DNA from: Actinomadura hallensis
Lineage (GTDB): Bacteria; Actinomycetota; Actinomycetes; Streptosporangiales; Streptosporangiaceae
NCBI RefSeq assembly: GCF_006716765.1
Contig: NZ_VFPO01000001.1
Location: 4,216,001-4,280,000 of the forward strand
DNA: 64,000 nucleotides
Reading direction: 5' to 3'
Part shown: piece by piece, positions 53,919 to 62,204 of the stretch
Layout: every line of letters begins with the position of its first letter
How positions within the stretch are numbered: the stretch's first letter is position 1
The notes under the pieces: model-generated
What the model was told of the DNA's origin: nothing
The model's database searches: none
Seen by the model: only the letters and a program-made list of their open reading frames with translations
Position numbers and translations under genes: made by a program

Positions 53919-54551
53919 TCACTTCAAGGCGCGCCTGGGAACCAGGCCGGTGCTCTCCAGCAGAGCCATGTGCGTGTTGACGAACTTCATGGAGCGCTCC
54001 GCGAAAGCGCGGATCTCGCTGTTCTCCGTTTTCGACCGGACCTGTGCGATGACGGTGAACACCGCGCCGTGGGCGGCGCGCAACCGGTGCACCCAGATCT
54101 TGTCGTAGTCCTCGCCAAATTTTCCTGACATCTCTCTCAGCCAGGACTTCTGGCTCCCATTCGGTTCGTTCGGGAGGATGACTCCGAGCTTTTCCGCCGT
54201 GGCGCGGGCATCGGTGTCCAGCTGCACGTGCTGCTGCCAGATGATCTCGGCGACCTCCCTCACCCGAGGGCTGGACGCCCGCTGCTGCGCCTGCTGGCCC
54301 GCGGGAATCTCCCACAGGCCGGCCTGCCTGACGGCGACGAGCAGCTTCCTGTCCGCCGTGCTCAGCGGCCCCCACTGGGTGTTCACGGTGCCGCCGAGGT
54401 TCGCCGCGCCGCTGGCGGGAACTCCGACGGGGTTCATGACGACCGCGAAGGCGGCTCCCACGGCCGCCACGGCCGCGATGACGAGCAGCGTGCGGCCCAG
54501 CCGCAGGCGCGACAGCCTGCGTATTTCGGCGATGCCGTAGGATTTCCTCAA
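53919..54551 (-). CDS. DUF4142-like membrane-anchored helical protein
   Basis: A 210-residue protein with one N-terminal membrane helix (LLVIAAVAAVGAAFAVVM) and an extracytoplasmic four-helix region: LSTADRKLLVAVRQAGLWEIPAGQQA, EIIWQQHVQLDTDARATAEKLGVILP, MKFVNTHMALLEST. This matches DUF4142, a ferritin-like fold. A TTG start at 54551 is chosen because AAAGGAGG stands upstream; a GTG at 54623 would add residues with no membrane logic. Member of the redox cluster. Confidence 0.75.
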   Translation of the reverse strand: MRKSYGIAEIRRLSRLRLGRTLLVIAAVAAVGAAFAVVMNPVGVPASGAANLGGTVNTQWGPLSTADRKLLVAVRQAGLWEIPAGQQAQQRASSPRVREVAEIIWQQHVQLDTDARATAEKLGVILPNEPNGSQKSWLREMSGKFGEDYDKIWVHRLRAAHGAVFTVIAQVRSKTENSEIRAFAERSMKFVNTHMALLESTGLVPRRALK

Positions 54552-54649
54552 GGGAACTGGTTCCTCCTTTCGAGGATCTCTCGACGGACCCGGCGCGGGT
54601 TCGACGGGGGGTACGCGCCACACCGGGCCGGGGGTTCAAGAGCGCTCAT
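54548..54649 (-). CDS. possible 33-residue upstream peptide coupled to the DUF4142-like gene
   Basis: ATG 54649 follows ACAGGA and opens a 33-residue frame (MSALEPPARCGAYPPSNP...) whose TGA stop overlaps the TTG start of the next gene (TTGA). No family similarity is known. It may couple translation, or be chance in a GC-rich leader. Confidence 0.3.
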   Translation of the reverse strand: MSALEPPARCGAYPPSNPRRVRREILERRNQFP

Positions 54650-54666
54650 CGTTTTTCCTGTTTCCA

Positions 54667-54685
54667 GCCGCCCTTAAATGGCGGC
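54667..54685 (-). terminator. hairpin after the NuoF-like gene
   Basis: GCCGCC (54667-54672) pairs with GGCGGC (54680-54685) around CTTAAAT. It lies 11 bp past the NuoF-like stop. It may separate the reductase genes from the DUF4142/DUF1996 genes or act as a processing stem. Confidence 0.4.
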
Positions 54686-54695
54686 CGGCACCGGG

Positions 54696-56201
54696 TCAGC
54701 GGCGTGAGGCGCCGACCCCGTCGACGACGCGCAATGCCAGCGCGGGGCACATCGCGACCGCCTTCTGGACGTCCTTCTCCATCCAGCACGGAATGTCGGT
54801 GCCGAGCACCACGGGAAAGCCGTACCGGTCGAGCTGGATCAGCTCGGGAACGATGTAGGCGCACAGCCCGTGGCCGTCGCAGCGGCTCCAGTCGATCGCC
54901 ACCCGGCCCTCCGAGCCGGTGGGGACCGGCAGCGGCAGGACCCCGTAGGTCGACAGGCCGCAGCCGCCGCCCCACCGGTGCGCGTCGATGTCGTCGGCGA
55001 ACGCCTCCAGCGCCGACAGCACGAACTTCGCCGTCCCGTCCGGATGGGTGCAGGCGCCGCGGCCCCGGCCGACGCTCGCGGCGCGGCGGACGTCCTCCAC
55101 CGTTCCCGCGCCCTCGGTCAGGGCGTTCAGGGACCGCACCACGTCGGGCAGCCCGAGCCGGCACGGCCCGCACTGCCCGGCCGACTGCGCGGCCAGGTAC
55201 GCGGCGATCCGGGTGACCTCGCCGAGCGGGCAGGTCCCCTGCGTGAGCGGCAGGATGATCCCGGCGCCCACCGTCCCGCCGACCCGCCGCATCCCGGCGC
55301 GCGACAGCACGGCCCGCGAGACCCCCGCGGGGTCGAGCCACATCCCGTGGTAGCCGCCGACGAGCACGCCCGGCGACGGAGGCACCTGGCAGTGGTCGAG
55401 GACGGTCTGGAGGGGCGTGCCCAGCGGGGCCTCCACCACCTGGGTCTTGCCGATGGTGAGCATCGTGGTGCCCGGCTCGTCCTCCGTCCCGGCCGACGCG
55501 TACAGGTCGGGGCCGAGGGAGACCAGGACGGCCAGCTGGGCGAACGTCTCGGTGTTGGACAGCAGCGTCGGGAACCCGTCCACGCCGGAGTCGGAGGCGC
55601 GGACCTTGACGCCCGGCGGGATCGGGACCTCCCCGTTGATCGCGCGGATCACCGCGCCGCTCTCCCCGGAGATGAACCGCTCGGTCAGCCGGACGACCCG
55701 CGCGGGCATCCGCCGCTCGCTGATCGCGGCGCGCACCGACCGGGCGGCCTCGTCGTCCTCGACGGCCACCACGATCCGCTGGGTGCCGAGCGCCGACGCG
55801 GCGATCTGGGCCCCGTCCAGGACGAGGTGCGGCGCCCGGCCGAGCAGGACCTTGTCCTTGGAGCTGCCGGGCTCGCCCTCGGCGCCGTTCACCACGACGA
55901 CGACGTCCTCGCTGGAGCCGCGCTCGTCGCCGCGCTCGCCGGGCAGCAGCGCGGTCCGGTCGGAGGACGGGTAGTTGACCCGCGCCGCCACGGCCATCAG
56001 CTTGCGCGCGAACGGGAACCCCGCACCGCCGCGGCCCCGCAGGTCGACCTGCTCGCACATGCGGACGATGTCGTCCAGTTCCGGCGCGCGGAGCTTGCCG
56101 TGCACCGCCAGGTGCCGGTCGAGGTCCAGCCGGTCGAACCGGTCGAAGCCGAGCGTCAGCCGGGGCCCCCCGAGGCTGGAGACGGTGACCGTCGACGTCA
56201 T
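54696..56201 (-). CDS. NuoF-like NADH:acceptor flavoprotein fused to a ferredoxin
   Basis: A 501-residue cytoplasmic protein. The FMN/NADH domain (about 45-300) has LRGRGGAGFPFARKL and VVVNGAEGEPGSSKDK. An SLBB-type region follows, then an N3-like cluster motif SAGQCGPCRLG with a later Cys in RGRGACTHPDG, so the first Cys of the usual ESCGxCTPCR is Ala here. The C-terminus (about 430-495) is a ferredoxin with CDGHGLC and MCPALAL, three Cys, a 3Fe-4S type. It overlaps the haem-membrane gene upstream by ATGA, implying a physical electron path from NADH to that protein. Confidence 0.85.
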   Translation of the reverse strand: MTSTVTVSSLGGPRLTLGFDRFDRLDLDRHLAVHGKLRAPELDDIVRMCEQVDLRGRGGAGFPFARKLMAVAARVNYPSSDRTALLPGERGDERGSSEDVVVVVNGAEGEPGSSKDKVLLGRAPHLVLDGAQIAASALGTQRIVVAVEDDEAARSVRAAISERRMPARVVRLTERFISGESGAVIRAINGEVPIPPGVKVRASDSGVDGFPTLLSNTETFAQLAVLVSLGPDLYASAGTEDEPGTTMLTIGKTQVVEAPLGTPLQTVLDHCQVPPSPGVLVGGYHGMWLDPAGVSRAVLSRAGMRRVGGTVGAGIILPLTQGTCPLGEVTRIAAYLAAQSAGQCGPCRLGLPDVVRSLNALTEGAGTVEDVRRAASVGRGRGACTHPDGTAKFVLSALEAFADDIDAHRWGGGCGLSTYGVLPLPVPTGSEGRVAIDWSRCDGHGLCAYIVPELIQLDRYGFPVVLGTDIPCWMEKDVQKAVAMCPALALRVVDGVGASRR

Positions 56202-57067
56202 CGGTAGACCTCGGTGTCACGGTCGCCGCCGCCGTACACGGGCATGCCGCGCGGGTCCTGGACGGTGCCGCGCGGGTCGTCGAGCGCGGACAGCGGGTCG
56301 GCCTCCCTCGCGCGGGCCGCCGCGGCGGCGCGGGCCTCCTCGTGCTCCATCGCCGCCATCGCGCGGCGGTCGCGGCGCCGCCCGGCGCCGTCCGGCCGGG
56401 AGAACGCGCCGATCTCGTCGTCGATGCGGTTCAGCTCGCGCGGCTTGACCACGACGATGAGGCGGGTCATCAGGGCGAGGACCACGAACACGACGCTCAT
56501 GACGTAGGAGAGCACGACCCAGTTCGCCGCGGCACGGCCGGCGGTCAGGCCGTGCACGATCGCGAACGGCCAGGCCGCGTAGGCCAGGACGTGGACCGAC
56601 CGCCACATCCACACCTTGCCGCGGGACGCGAACCGCGCCCGCACCAGGCCGCTGACGACGATGACGAACATCAGGTCGAACGCGATCGTGCCGAGCCCGA
56701 CCGCCCCGGCCGAGGGGATCACGATGCTGGCGGGCAGCGCGAGGCCGGCCATCACCTTCACCGACACGTGCGCGATCAGCATCGCCACCGAGACGATCGC
56801 GGCGGCGCGGTGCAGGGCCTGCGCCAGCACCCGGTGCCGGATCTTCAGGATGAGGCGCTCGGTGGCCAGCAGGCCGCTCACGACCGCGACGGTCAGCGAC
56901 ACGAGGGCGAACACGCCGGCGAAGAAGTTGAGGAAGTACTGCACGTTCGCGACCGCGACCGCACCCTGCGGGGTCGCCGCGCCGACGAGCACCAGCACCG
57001 CGCCCGCGATGACCAGGCGCAGCGCCCAGGTGGGGACCATGGGATCGTCACTGTTGCGAATTCGCAC
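56198..57067 (-). CDS. ferric reductase-like transmembrane haem protein
   Basis: A 289-residue protein with six predicted helices and paired histidines for b-haems: LHRAAAIVSVAMLIAHVSVKV and RSVHVLAYAAWPFAIVHGLTAG. Residues about 210-289 form a cytoplasmic charged tail, with no NAD/FAD domain; that role is probably taken by the NuoF-like protein that overlaps it. GTG 57067 follows AGGAG at 9 nt and overlaps the upstream gene by 20 bp. It would pass electrons across the membrane, perhaps to ferric ions or an extracellular quinone. Confidence 0.85.
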   Translation of the reverse strand: MRIRNSDDPMVPTWALRLVIAGAVLVLVGAATPQGAVAVANVQYFLNFFAGVFALVSLTVAVVSGLLATERLILKIRHRVLAQALHRAAAIVSVAMLIAHVSVKVMAGLALPASIVIPSAGAVGLGTIAFDLMFVIVVSGLVRARFASRGKVWMWRSVHVLAYAAWPFAIVHGLTAGRAAANWVVLSYVMSVVFVVLALMTRLIVVVKPRELNRIDDEIGAFSRPDGAGRRRDRRAMAAMEHEEARAAAAARAREADPLSALDDPRGTVQDPRGMPVYGGGDRDTEVYR

Positions 57068-59135
57068 CGCTCTGACTCCTGTTCTGGGTGGCGCCCGCCT
57101 CCGGGGCGGGGCTCTCTGCCGCGCCGCCGCCCGCCGAAGGGGCGGGTGACGGCGACGCCGGCGGTTCGTCGTCGGCGACGGGGTCCGAGCCGAGATTGGC
57201 GATCAGCCCGCCGGGCAGCACCTGCAGGGCGCCGCGCTCGGCGAAACCGAGCAGCGGGTTGGCCCGCTCCCGGAACGTCCATCCGCCGATCTGCGCGCCG
57301 TCGAGCGGGACGGGCCCGCCGCCGCGGCGCAGTCCGAACCCGACCTCGGCGCGCGGCGAGGCGGCCCCGCCGCAGGGCCGGTCGGTGCCGGTCCTGCCGA
57401 GCGGCGCCCCCTGGCGGACGACGGAGCCGTCGCGGACCGCGGGGACGTCGCGGAGGCGGTAGTAGGTGGTGGCGAGGCCGCTGTCGTGGACGAGCACGAC
57501 CATCGCGCGGCCGGCCGAGTCGGAGCAGAACCGGTAGAGGCGGCCGGAGCCGGAGGCGAGGACGCGGCCGTCGCCGCCCGCGAACGCCAGCGTGCCCAGC
57601 GGGCGCGTGGACCCGTCCGAGGTCGTCATCGACCACGCCTGGCCGGTCTTCCACGGCAGCATCAGCCCGTCGCCGGCGCGCGAGCCGTTGACGAGGGCGG
57701 TGGCCTGCTCGGCGGTGACGGCGCCGTACCGGCGCAGCGCGGCGGCCTCCGCCGCGGGCATGACGTCCTCGGGGGCCTCGCCGAGCAGCTTGGTGAACTC
57801 CTCGCCGCCCGACAGCGCGACCTGCCAGTCCTCGCCCGTCCACCGCGCCGCGTAGAACGCGACCTCCGGCGCCGCGGAGCTGCCGGTGGGGACGGGGATC
57901 GCGGTGGTGCCGAACACCCACGTCCGGTCGGCGCTGGTCCGGGTCAGGTCCACGATCGGCCTGCCGCCGGGCGGTGCGCCGTAGGACTGCCGGGCGGCGG
58001 CGCCGCGTTCGTCGATGGTCAGCTTGCGCACCTGCGCGGAGAGCGTCGCCATGTTCGGCTTGGCGGCCCGGCCGGCCGGCGCTCCCGCCTGGCCGGGCCG
58101 CTGCGGCGACTGCGGCCGCTGCTCCGCGGGGTTCCCGCCGGGCGCCGACGGGGTGAGCGCCCGCTCGGAGCCGGCGGGGCCGGACGCGCCGCCGATGGGC
58201 CCGCCCTCCAGCAGCGCCCGCTCGGCGATGCCGAGCAGCGACAGCCCGACGGCGGTGGACAGCACGATCGCGCCGACGCTCATCCGGTCGGTGGGGCGGC
58301 GTCCGCGCCGCGGCCCGGACTTGGGCCCCGCCGGGGGGCGCCGCGGCGGCGCGGCCGGCCGGCGGGCCTCGGGCCGCCGGCGCGCCGCGCGCTCGTCGGG
58401 CCGCGGCCGCGGGGGCCGTCCGCCGCCCGGCGGGAACTCGCGTGACCGGTCCCGGCCGGGGCCGGCGCCCTCCGACCGCGCCGCGAACCGCTCGAACCGC
58501 CGGCCGCGGGCGTCGAAGTCCCGTGTCCGCGCGTCCGGCTCCTCGCTCCACGGCGTGCTGAACCGCCGCGTCCGCGCGTCGGCCGCGCCGCCGCCCGTCC
58601 CGAACCGGGCACGGCCGCCGGGCGCGGCCGGCGGGTCCTGCGGCGCGGGCGGGACCGGCCGGCCCGCCGGGCGCGGTGCGCCGAACCGGGTGCGGGCGTC
58701 CTCAGGGTCGTTGCGGGCGCCGAACTGCCGCGTGCGGGCGCCGGGAGGGTCGTTGCGGGCGCCGAACTGCGGCGTCCCGGCGTCGGATCGGCCGCCGCGC
58801 GACCGCCGGCCGCGCGGGTCGGGACGGTCGCGCGGCTCGAACCGGTCGCCCTGCGGCGAGGACGGCCGGTTGCGCGCGCCGAAGTCGTCCTCGGCGCGGC
58901 GGCGGGCCCGCTTCATCCGGGCCTCGTGCCGCTTCATGTCGCGCCTGCTCGGCCCGCGGGACGCGCGCCGCCCGCCTTCGCCCCACTCCGGCTGCTCCGA
59001 CCACCAGGACCCCTCGGGCCACTGCGGCCGCGGCTTCGGCTCGCCGGTGCCCGGCGAGGGACGCGCGGGCGTCTCAGCCCACGGTGAAGCATGCGTAGTG
59101 CTCCGGGACGCATGCCCGATATCGCGTCGCGCCAT
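57048..59135 (-). CDS. large membrane protein with degenerate M23 (LytM-like) domain
   Basis: A 695-residue protein. Residues 1-275 are disordered, Arg/Pro/Asp-rich with FGARNDP and DARTR repeats; one helix (VGAIVLSTAVGLSLLGIA) follows at about 285-303; residues about 345-640 are extracellular. The end resembles M23: VVLVHDSGLATTYYRLRDVPAVRDGSVVRQGAPLGRTGTD, but YxHL is YYRL and the HxH element is missing, so zinc binding and peptidase activity are unlikely. ATG 59135 has AGGAGAGGG upstream. First gene of the cluster leading to the haem membrane protein, which it overlaps. Confidence 0.75.
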   Translation of the reverse strand: MARRDIGHASRSTTHASPWAETPARPSPGTGEPKPRPQWPEGSWWSEQPEWGEGGRRASRGPSRRDMKRHEARMKRARRRAEDDFGARNRPSSPQGDRFEPRDRPDPRGRRSRGGRSDAGTPQFGARNDPPGARTRQFGARNDPEDARTRFGAPRPAGRPVPPAPQDPPAAPGGRARFGTGGGAADARTRRFSTPWSEEPDARTRDFDARGRRFERFAARSEGAGPGRDRSREFPPGGGRPPRPRPDERAARRRPEARRPAAPPRRPPAGPKSGPRRGRRPTDRMSVGAIVLSTAVGLSLLGIAERALLEGGPIGGASGPAGSERALTPSAPGGNPAEQRPQSPQRPGQAGAPAGRAAKPNMATLSAQVRKLTIDERGAAARQSYGAPPGGRPIVDLTRTSADRTWVFGTTAIPVPTGSSAAPEVAFYAARWTGEDWQVALSGGEEFTKLLGEAPEDVMPAAEAAALRRYGAVTAEQATALVNGSRAGDGLMLPWKTGQAWSMTTSDGSTRPLGTLAFAGGDGRVLASGSGRLYRFCSDSAGRAMVVLVHDSGLATTYYRLRDVPAVRDGSVVRQGAPLGRTGTDRPCGGAASPRAEVGFGLRRGGGPVPLDGAQIGGWTFRERANPLLGFAERGALQVLPGGLIANLGSDPVADDEPPASPSPAPSAGGGAAESPAPEAGATQNRSQSGANSQQ

Positions 59136-60014
59136 GCCCTCTCCTGTGGAGGAGGCGGAGGGCTCGGCGAACGCCGGTCGGCTCCGGACCGCCCGGCTCG
59201 TCGCCCGGCGGCGTTCCTGCTGAGACGAGGGGGACCGCGATCGGGGAGCCCGCTCCGCTCCCCACGCGTTCCCCGGACGGGTCCTCGACGGACCCGCTGG
59301 ATCACTCCGGGAGCATACGCCCCTGAGTCACCCTGATGCGCATTGGCACCAAAAAATCCGTTCAGACCTTATACCGCGGCCATTCCACTCTCCAGTCCTG
59401 TACGCGCGGCGGGGCCGTGCGCGTTCAACCGGGGCCGCGGGGCGGGCCTCCCCCGCCGCGGGCGGGCTGCGGCCGGGATCCTCCCTGGTCGCGGGCCGGC
59501 CGGGCGACGGGCTCGGCGGCGAGGGACTTAGTGATGACTGATCCGTCCCTTAAATGCGCTTTAACGGGGATGCCGGGCCGCCCGGCGGTCCCTAGCGTCG
59601 GGGACGTCCATGACCGCGGACGGCACACGCAGCGGCAGGAGGTGCCCCGGATGAACCGATCACCGCGACAGGGATCCGCCCAGGGGCCGCCCACCCCTCC
59701 TGCGCGTCCGCGGCAGGGCACCGCCGAGGGCACGGGCCCCGCGGTGCCGGATGCCGGGGCCGTGCCCCGCGCTCCCGTCCACGCGAACGCGATCCGGCCT
59801 CCAGGGCCGGCCCGCACGGCGCACCCGTCTCCAGGGTCTCCCCACGAGGGCGCCGGGCCGGTCGCCTCGGATCTCACTCGCCCCAACCTCGGCGGGGCGG
59901 TTCGCGAGGGAACGGTCTCCGGGAGCGGGGGCACGGCCGCGGCGGGACGCCGGGCCCGGGAGGGGACCCCGTCTGCGGCGCGGGGGCGGGGTCCCCTCCC
60001 GGGCGCCGGTCCGG
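59136..60014. other. 879-bp region without a confident gene
   Basis: An AT-richer island near 59345-59385 (CAAAAAATCC, CCTTATACCGC) may hold a promoter for the minus-strand cluster; minus-strand TATAAG near 59376 is a possible -10. A weak frame 59651-60076 with AGGAGG is described among the rejected items. A terminator lies at 59953-60003. Confidence 0.4.
59953..60003 (-). terminator. 18-bp GC hairpin after the 60015-60806 gene
   Basis: GCCCGGGAGGGGACCCCG (59953-59970) pairs perfectly with 59986-60003 around a 15-nt loop, 12 bp past the stop of the minus-strand gene. No T-run follows. Confidence 0.7.
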
Positions 60015-60806
60015 TCAGCGCGTCCAGGGCAGGCGCAGGGCCTCCAGCTCGGGATCGGCGAGCAGCGCCTCGATGAGCGCCGTCGGCCCGACCACCTTCG
60101 TCCCCCACAGGTCCCAGTCGCAGTAGACGACCCAGGAGCGGTCCTCAGGCCACAGGTTGGACGGGCAGCTGGGCATCGCCGGATGGTCGTACAGGGCGGC
60201 CGCGTCCCCGAGCCGGCCGGCGACGACCGTCTCGTCGTCCCAGTCGCCGGTGACCAGCGGGCAGTAGTACGCCAGGCAGCGGGTGTCCGCGCCCTCCGCG
60301 CAGTGCCGCAGCAGCACCCCGGCCAGCCGGTGCCAGCTCTCCCGGTCCAGGCAGCCCTCCGCGGGCGGCTGGATCGCCGCCGACCAGCTCCCCGCCGGAT
60401 GCCCCTGCCGGAGGCACCGGTTGCCGGGCAGCTCCCCCTCCGGGACGACCGGCTCGCCGAAGCCCCGCGCGAGCTCTCTCCAGGTCAGCCGCCGCCATCC
60501 CGGGCCGGGACGGCCGCTGCGGCCGAGGGCGGTGCCGGTGACGATCGCGCCCTCCAGCAGTTCCCGCACGTCGCCGGACGGATCCGCGGCCTGGCCGGTG
60601 AGCCCGACCGCGGCCACGGACTGGTGGACATCGTCGTGGGTCGTGGTGACCAGCCCGTCCTCCCACGCGTACATCGCGTGCAGGAGCCAGACGGAGTCGG
60701 GGCGGCGCGGCGGCTCGAACCCCGAGTGGCAGTGGTCGGGGTCCAGCTCCTGCAGCCAGCGCGCGGCCTCGCCGGGAACACGGGTCCAGGCGTCCTCGAT
60801 GTCCAT
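60015..60806 (-). CDS. uncharacterised actinobacterial protein
   Basis: A 263-residue soluble protein without recognised domain. Conserved-looking features are WLLHAMYAWED, the middle segment HRLAGVLLRHCAEGADTRCLAYYCPL, and the C-terminal YDHPAMPSCPSNLWPEDRSWVVYCDWDLWGTKVVG. Cysteines are many (eight). Similar proteins are recalled in Streptomyces without function. The ATG at 60806 has a weak AGGA. It is followed by a strong hairpin and preceded by the PimB'-like gene on the same strand (71-bp gap). Confidence 0.75.
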   Translation of the reverse strand: MDIEDAWTRVPGEAARWLQELDPDHCHSGFEPPRRPDSVWLLHAMYAWEDGLVTTTHDDVHQSVAAVGLTGQAADPSGDVRELLEGAIVTGTALGRSGRPGPGWRRLTWRELARGFGEPVVPEGELPGNRCLRQGHPAGSWSAAIQPPAEGCLDRESWHRLAGVLLRHCAEGADTRCLAYYCPLVTGDWDDETVVAGRLGDAAALYDHPAMPSCPSNLWPEDRSWVVYCDWDLWGTKVVGPTALIEALLADPELEALRLPWTR

Positions 60807-60877
60807 GGCGGCATCCTGTCATCCCCGGCCGTCATCCCGGGCGGTTCGTCCCGGCGGTTCGTTCAGGGAGGCTCCGC

Positions 60878-62005
60878 TCAGGGTGCGAGCAGCTCCCCGA
60901 GCCGGGCGGCCTGGACCTCCCAGCGCCACTCCCGCTCCACCCAGGCGCGGCCCTTCTCCCCCATCGCACGGGCGCGCTCCGGGTCCGTGAGGAGCCCGGT
61001 GAGGGCCTGCGCCAGGCGGGCGACCGAACGGCCCGGCACGACGAGCCCGGTCTCGCCGTCGCGGACGGCGTCGGGCGCGCCGCCGGAGTCGCCGGCCACG
61101 ACCGGCAGCCCCGTCGCCGACGCCTCCAGGTAGACGATCCCGAGGCCCTCCACGTCCAGGCCGCGGCGGCGGGTGCGGCACGGCATCGCGAAGACGTCCC
61201 CCGCGTCGTAGTGGGCGGGCAGTTCCTCCCAGGGGACGCCGCCGGTGAACACGACCGACCCGCTCACGCCGAGCGACTCGGCGAGGCGCTCCAGCCTCGC
61301 CCGGTACGGCCCGCCGCCGACGAGCAGGAGCGCCGCGTCCGGCACCGACCGCAGGACGCGCGGCCAGGAGTGGATGAGGGCGTCCTGCCCCTTGCGGGGC
61401 ACCAGGCGGGACACGCACACGACCACCGGGCGGCCGGTCAGCCCGTGCCGTTTGCGGATCTCGTCGCCGCCGCAGCCCGCCCGGAACGTCCGCTCGTCGA
61501 CGCCGGGTGCGAGCCGGGCCATCCGCGCCGCCGCGGCGGGCGACAGAGCCCGCGCCATCCGGGAGCGCGTGTACTCGCCCAGATAGGTCAGGACGTCCAC
61601 GTCGTCCCCGATGCGCCTCAGCAGGCGGCGCGCCACCGGCAGCGACGCCCACCCCGCCTCGTGCCCGTGGGTGACGCCGACGAACCGCCCGGCGCCGCGG
61701 CGCCGCAGCGCCGGGGCCAGCAGGCCGAGCGGCGCCGCCGCCCCGAACACGACCGAGTCGCAGCCCTCCGCCCGCAGCACCTCGCCGGCCCGGCGCAGGA
61801 CGCCCGGCTCCGGCAGCATCAGCGACCCCGGATGCCGCACCACCGGGAACGGCTGCGCCGCGTCGAACTCCGCGGCGCCCTTCCAGTCCGGCGCGTACAC
61901 GACCACCGAGCCGGGCGGCCGCCGCAGCGCGAGGCCGTGCACGAAGGCCTGGATCCCGCCCGGCCGCGGCGGGAAGTCGTTGGTGACGAACAGGGTCTTG
62001 GTCAT
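60878..62005 (-). CDS. pimB: GT4 mannosyltransferase (PimB'-like)
   Basis: Transfers mannose from GDP-mannose to phosphatidylinositol mannoside at the inner face of the membrane. The 375-residue GT-B protein begins KTLFVTNDFPPRPGGIQAFVHGL, a hallmark of PimB', and has VCVSRLVPRKGQDALIHSWP and the donor EX7E motif region EGLGIVYLEASATGLPVVA. ATG at 62005 matches the family N-terminus; TATCCT ends 9 nt before. Its place next to qcrB is conserved in actinobacteria (Rv2188c). Confidence 0.9.
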   Translation of the reverse strand: MTKTLFVTNDFPPRPGGIQAFVHGLALRRPPGSVVVYAPDWKGAAEFDAAQPFPVVRHPGSLMLPEPGVLRRAGEVLRAEGCDSVVFGAAAPLGLLAPALRRRGAGRFVGVTHGHEAGWASLPVARRLLRRIGDDVDVLTYLGEYTRSRMARALSPAAAARMARLAPGVDERTFRAGCGGDEIRKRHGLTGRPVVVCVSRLVPRKGQDALIHSWPRVLRSVPDAALLLVGGGPYRARLERLAESLGVSGSVVFTGGVPWEELPAHYDAGDVFAMPCRTRRRGLDVEGLGIVYLEASATGLPVVAGDSGGAPDAVRDGETGLVVPGRSVARLAQALTGLLTDPERARAMGEKGRAWVEREWRWEVQAARLGELLAP

Positions 62006-62046
62006 CGCCCGGCCAGGATACGGGCGCGGCCCGCCGCCGGCCGCGG

Positions 62047-62118
62047 CCGGAGCGATGGAGACGGCCGGAGCGGCGGAGACGGGCGGAGCGATGGAGACGG
62101 GCGGAGCGATGGAGACGG
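62047..62118. repeat. four tandem 18-bp repeats between pimB and qcrB
   Basis: GCGGAGCGATGGAGACGG occurs at 62083 and 62101, with near copies at 62047 and 62065. Confidence 0.9.
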
Positions 62119-62149
62119 GTGCGGACGCCGGAATCCCGGGCGGGAACGG

Positions 62150-62187
62150 CGAGGGCCCGGCACCGCGGCGGCGGTGCCGGGCCCTCG
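62150..62187 (-). terminator. 17-bp GC hairpin after qcrB
   Basis: CGAGGGCCCGGCACCGC (62150-62166) pairs perfectly with 62171-62187, loop GGCG, 17 bp past the qcrB stop on the minus strand. Confidence 0.75.
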
Positions 62188-62204
62188 GGCGCCGGAGTCG
62201 CGCG

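Noticed and set aside
59651..60076. 142-codon plus-strand frame with AGGAGG before ATG 59651, preceded by a 14-codon frame (59609-59653) whose TGA overlaps that ATG
   Set aside because: Composition is a Pro/Gly/Arg mix with lower third-position GC than its neighbours, it crosses the hairpin at 59953-60003 and runs antisense into the 60015-60806 gene. No family match.
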